From the NCBI GenBank assembly GCA_020637795.1, contig JACKJT010000001.1:1674001-1738000 (forward strand): a stretch of DNA of 64,000 nucleotides, in the 5' to 3' direction. The position numbers were made by a program, and so were the translations under genes. Under the pieces are notes generated by a model that was not told the DNA's origin, did no database searches, and worked only from the letters and a program-made list of their open reading frames with translations. The stretch comes from Hoeflea sp. Its GTDB lineage: Bacteria; Pseudomonadota; Alphaproteobacteria; Rhizobiales; Rhizobiaceae. Numbering within the stretch: position 1 is the stretch's first letter; every line of letters starts with the position of its first letter. This document shows, in pieces, positions 63,444 to 64,000 of the stretch.

Positions 63444-63677
63444 ATGTCAAAGGTACGCGCAAAGTTTTTCATCAAGCAGATCATCAACCATCACAACGGC
63501 GATCCGACTTCGGATCAGGCCGGCGAGGTAGTGCTCGGTCCTGTCTATGACGACGACGACAACGAATGGTCGAAGTGGACGCCGCAGGGCGAGATCAAGA
63601 TGACGACCACCAACCCGCCCGCACTCGAAGCCTTTGAGCTCGGTGGCAAGTATTTCGTCGACTTCACACCAGCTTAG
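63444..63677 (+). CDS. hypothetical phage protein, 77 residues
   Basis: Starts MSKVRAKFFIKQIINHHNGD and is acidic (VYDDDDNEWSKWTPQGEIKM). AAGGAG lies about 8 bases before the ATG at 63444, which is well supported. Small proteins of this type (phage tail/structural accessory) are common at the end of rhizobial prophages, but I do not recognise a family. Confidence 0.7.
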   Translation: MSKVRAKFFIKQIINHHNGDPTSDQAGEVVLGPVYDDDDNEWSKWTPQGEIKMTTTNPPALEAFELGGKYFVDFTPA

Positions 63678-63690
63678 GCTGATCGGGGTC

Positions 63691-63713
63691 GGCGGCAGCA
63701 AGACTCTGCCGCC
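63691..63713. terminator. hairpin between prophage and right-edge gene
   Basis: GGCGGCAG / CTGCCGCC, 8 perfect pairs with a 7-base loop, lies between the convergent 63444 gene and the right-edge gene. The T-rich tail (GTTCCGTTT) is weak, so it is a likely but not certain terminator. Confidence 0.65.
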
Positions 63714-63736
63714 GTTCCGTTTATAGACCGCGCAAA

Positions 63737-64000
63737 TTACATGCCAGCGTCAGGCTTCCAGATTTCGATGCCCATCGCAGAACTACCAATTGGCGCCCAA
63801 GCACCTGTGAGAGTACCGTCAGTTCCTCGTTCAAAAACAGCAATACCAGCGGCGTTACCCTGTCGATATGAGACCGCGAAAGTGTTGCCAATGAGGATTC
63901 CGGTTCCTTCCTGCTTCTGATTACCAATTTGCCAGAGCACCTGGTAGGTGTCACCCGTGGCGGCAACGGTCACGTCTCCCACATATCTCCCTGTGCCGCC
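63737..64000 (-). CDS. hypothetical secreted-type beta protein (5' end outside window)
   Basis: The frame is open to the window edge. The visible 87 residues read GDVTVAATGDTYQVLWQIGN, GTGILIGNTFAVSYRQGNAA, GIAVFERGTDGTLTGAW and GIEIWKPDAGM. This repeated beta pattern with GIAVF and TLTGAW resembles LIC10280-type domains of unknown function. The start lies to the right. Confidence 0.65.
   Translation of the reverse strand, partial: GGTGRYVGDVTVAATGDTYQVLWQIGNQKQEGTGILIGNTFAVSYRQGNAAGIAVFERGTDGTLTGAWAPIGSSAMGIEIWKPDAGM

Noticed and set aside
1..64000. tRNA, rRNA or CRISPR arrays
   Set aside because: No regularly spaced repeats and no cloverleaf-like sequences were recognised by eye; a tRNAscan-type search would be decisive, especially near the prophage.

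Overview
The window is a high-GC alphaproteobacterial chromosome segment, almost certainly from the Rhizobiales (Rhizobium/Hoeflea-like). Support comes from the rhizobial-style gpmA-dapB-exporter-glk-mgsA run, an MbfA gene with an Irr/ICE-type palindrome, a bacterial transglutaminase-like protease with a CtrA-type box, PrsD/PrsE-like type I secretion genes and a DUF1515 phage protein. No rRNA, tRNA or CRISPR array was recognised.

Region 1 (1-33.6 kb) is mostly ordered housekeeping DNA: an Ada-like methyltransferase; glycolysis, lysine and lipid-export genes on the minus strand; MepA; a membrane-glycan module (GT-C-like protein, GT2 transferase, small DMT flippase, methyltransferase, Gfo/Idh/MocA oxidoreductase, GtrA); NadV; ZinT; the infC-rpmI-rplT and pheS/pheT translation genes; several transporters; MbfA; SulP; and a hybrid epimerase/sugar transferase. 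Between pheS and pheT sits an accessory cassette (DUF4160, DUF2442, DEDDh exonuclease) bounded by an exact 24-bp repeat of the pheT start. An old pheT 5' end, with its ribosome-binding site, remains upstream of the cassette.

Region 2 (33.6-59.4 kb) is an eroding accessory island. It holds AT-rich patches, an IS5-type element with a frameshifted transposase, IS30, IS66-like and IS4 remnants, three IS256-family copies of 1333 bp each with its own intact 8-bp target duplication, and two further damaged IS256-type elements. The cargo is extracellular: three proteins with the same DUF4214 C-terminus ending in DGIF(F/Y), two dead M10 metallopeptidases, a frameshifted J-domain gene, an acyltransferase, GDP-mannose supply genes (manC, phosphomannomutase, AGE epimerase), an FkbM-like protein and an intact two-gene type I exporter. 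The likely original role was surface polysaccharide plus secreted enzymes or adhesins; the exporter has outlived several apparent substrates.

Region 3 (59.4-63.7 kb) is a P2-like prophage remnant: tape-measure 3' end, gpU, gpX, gpD, an endolysin disabled by an internal deletion, small membrane/lysis-type genes and DUF1515. A partial minus-strand gene runs off the right edge.
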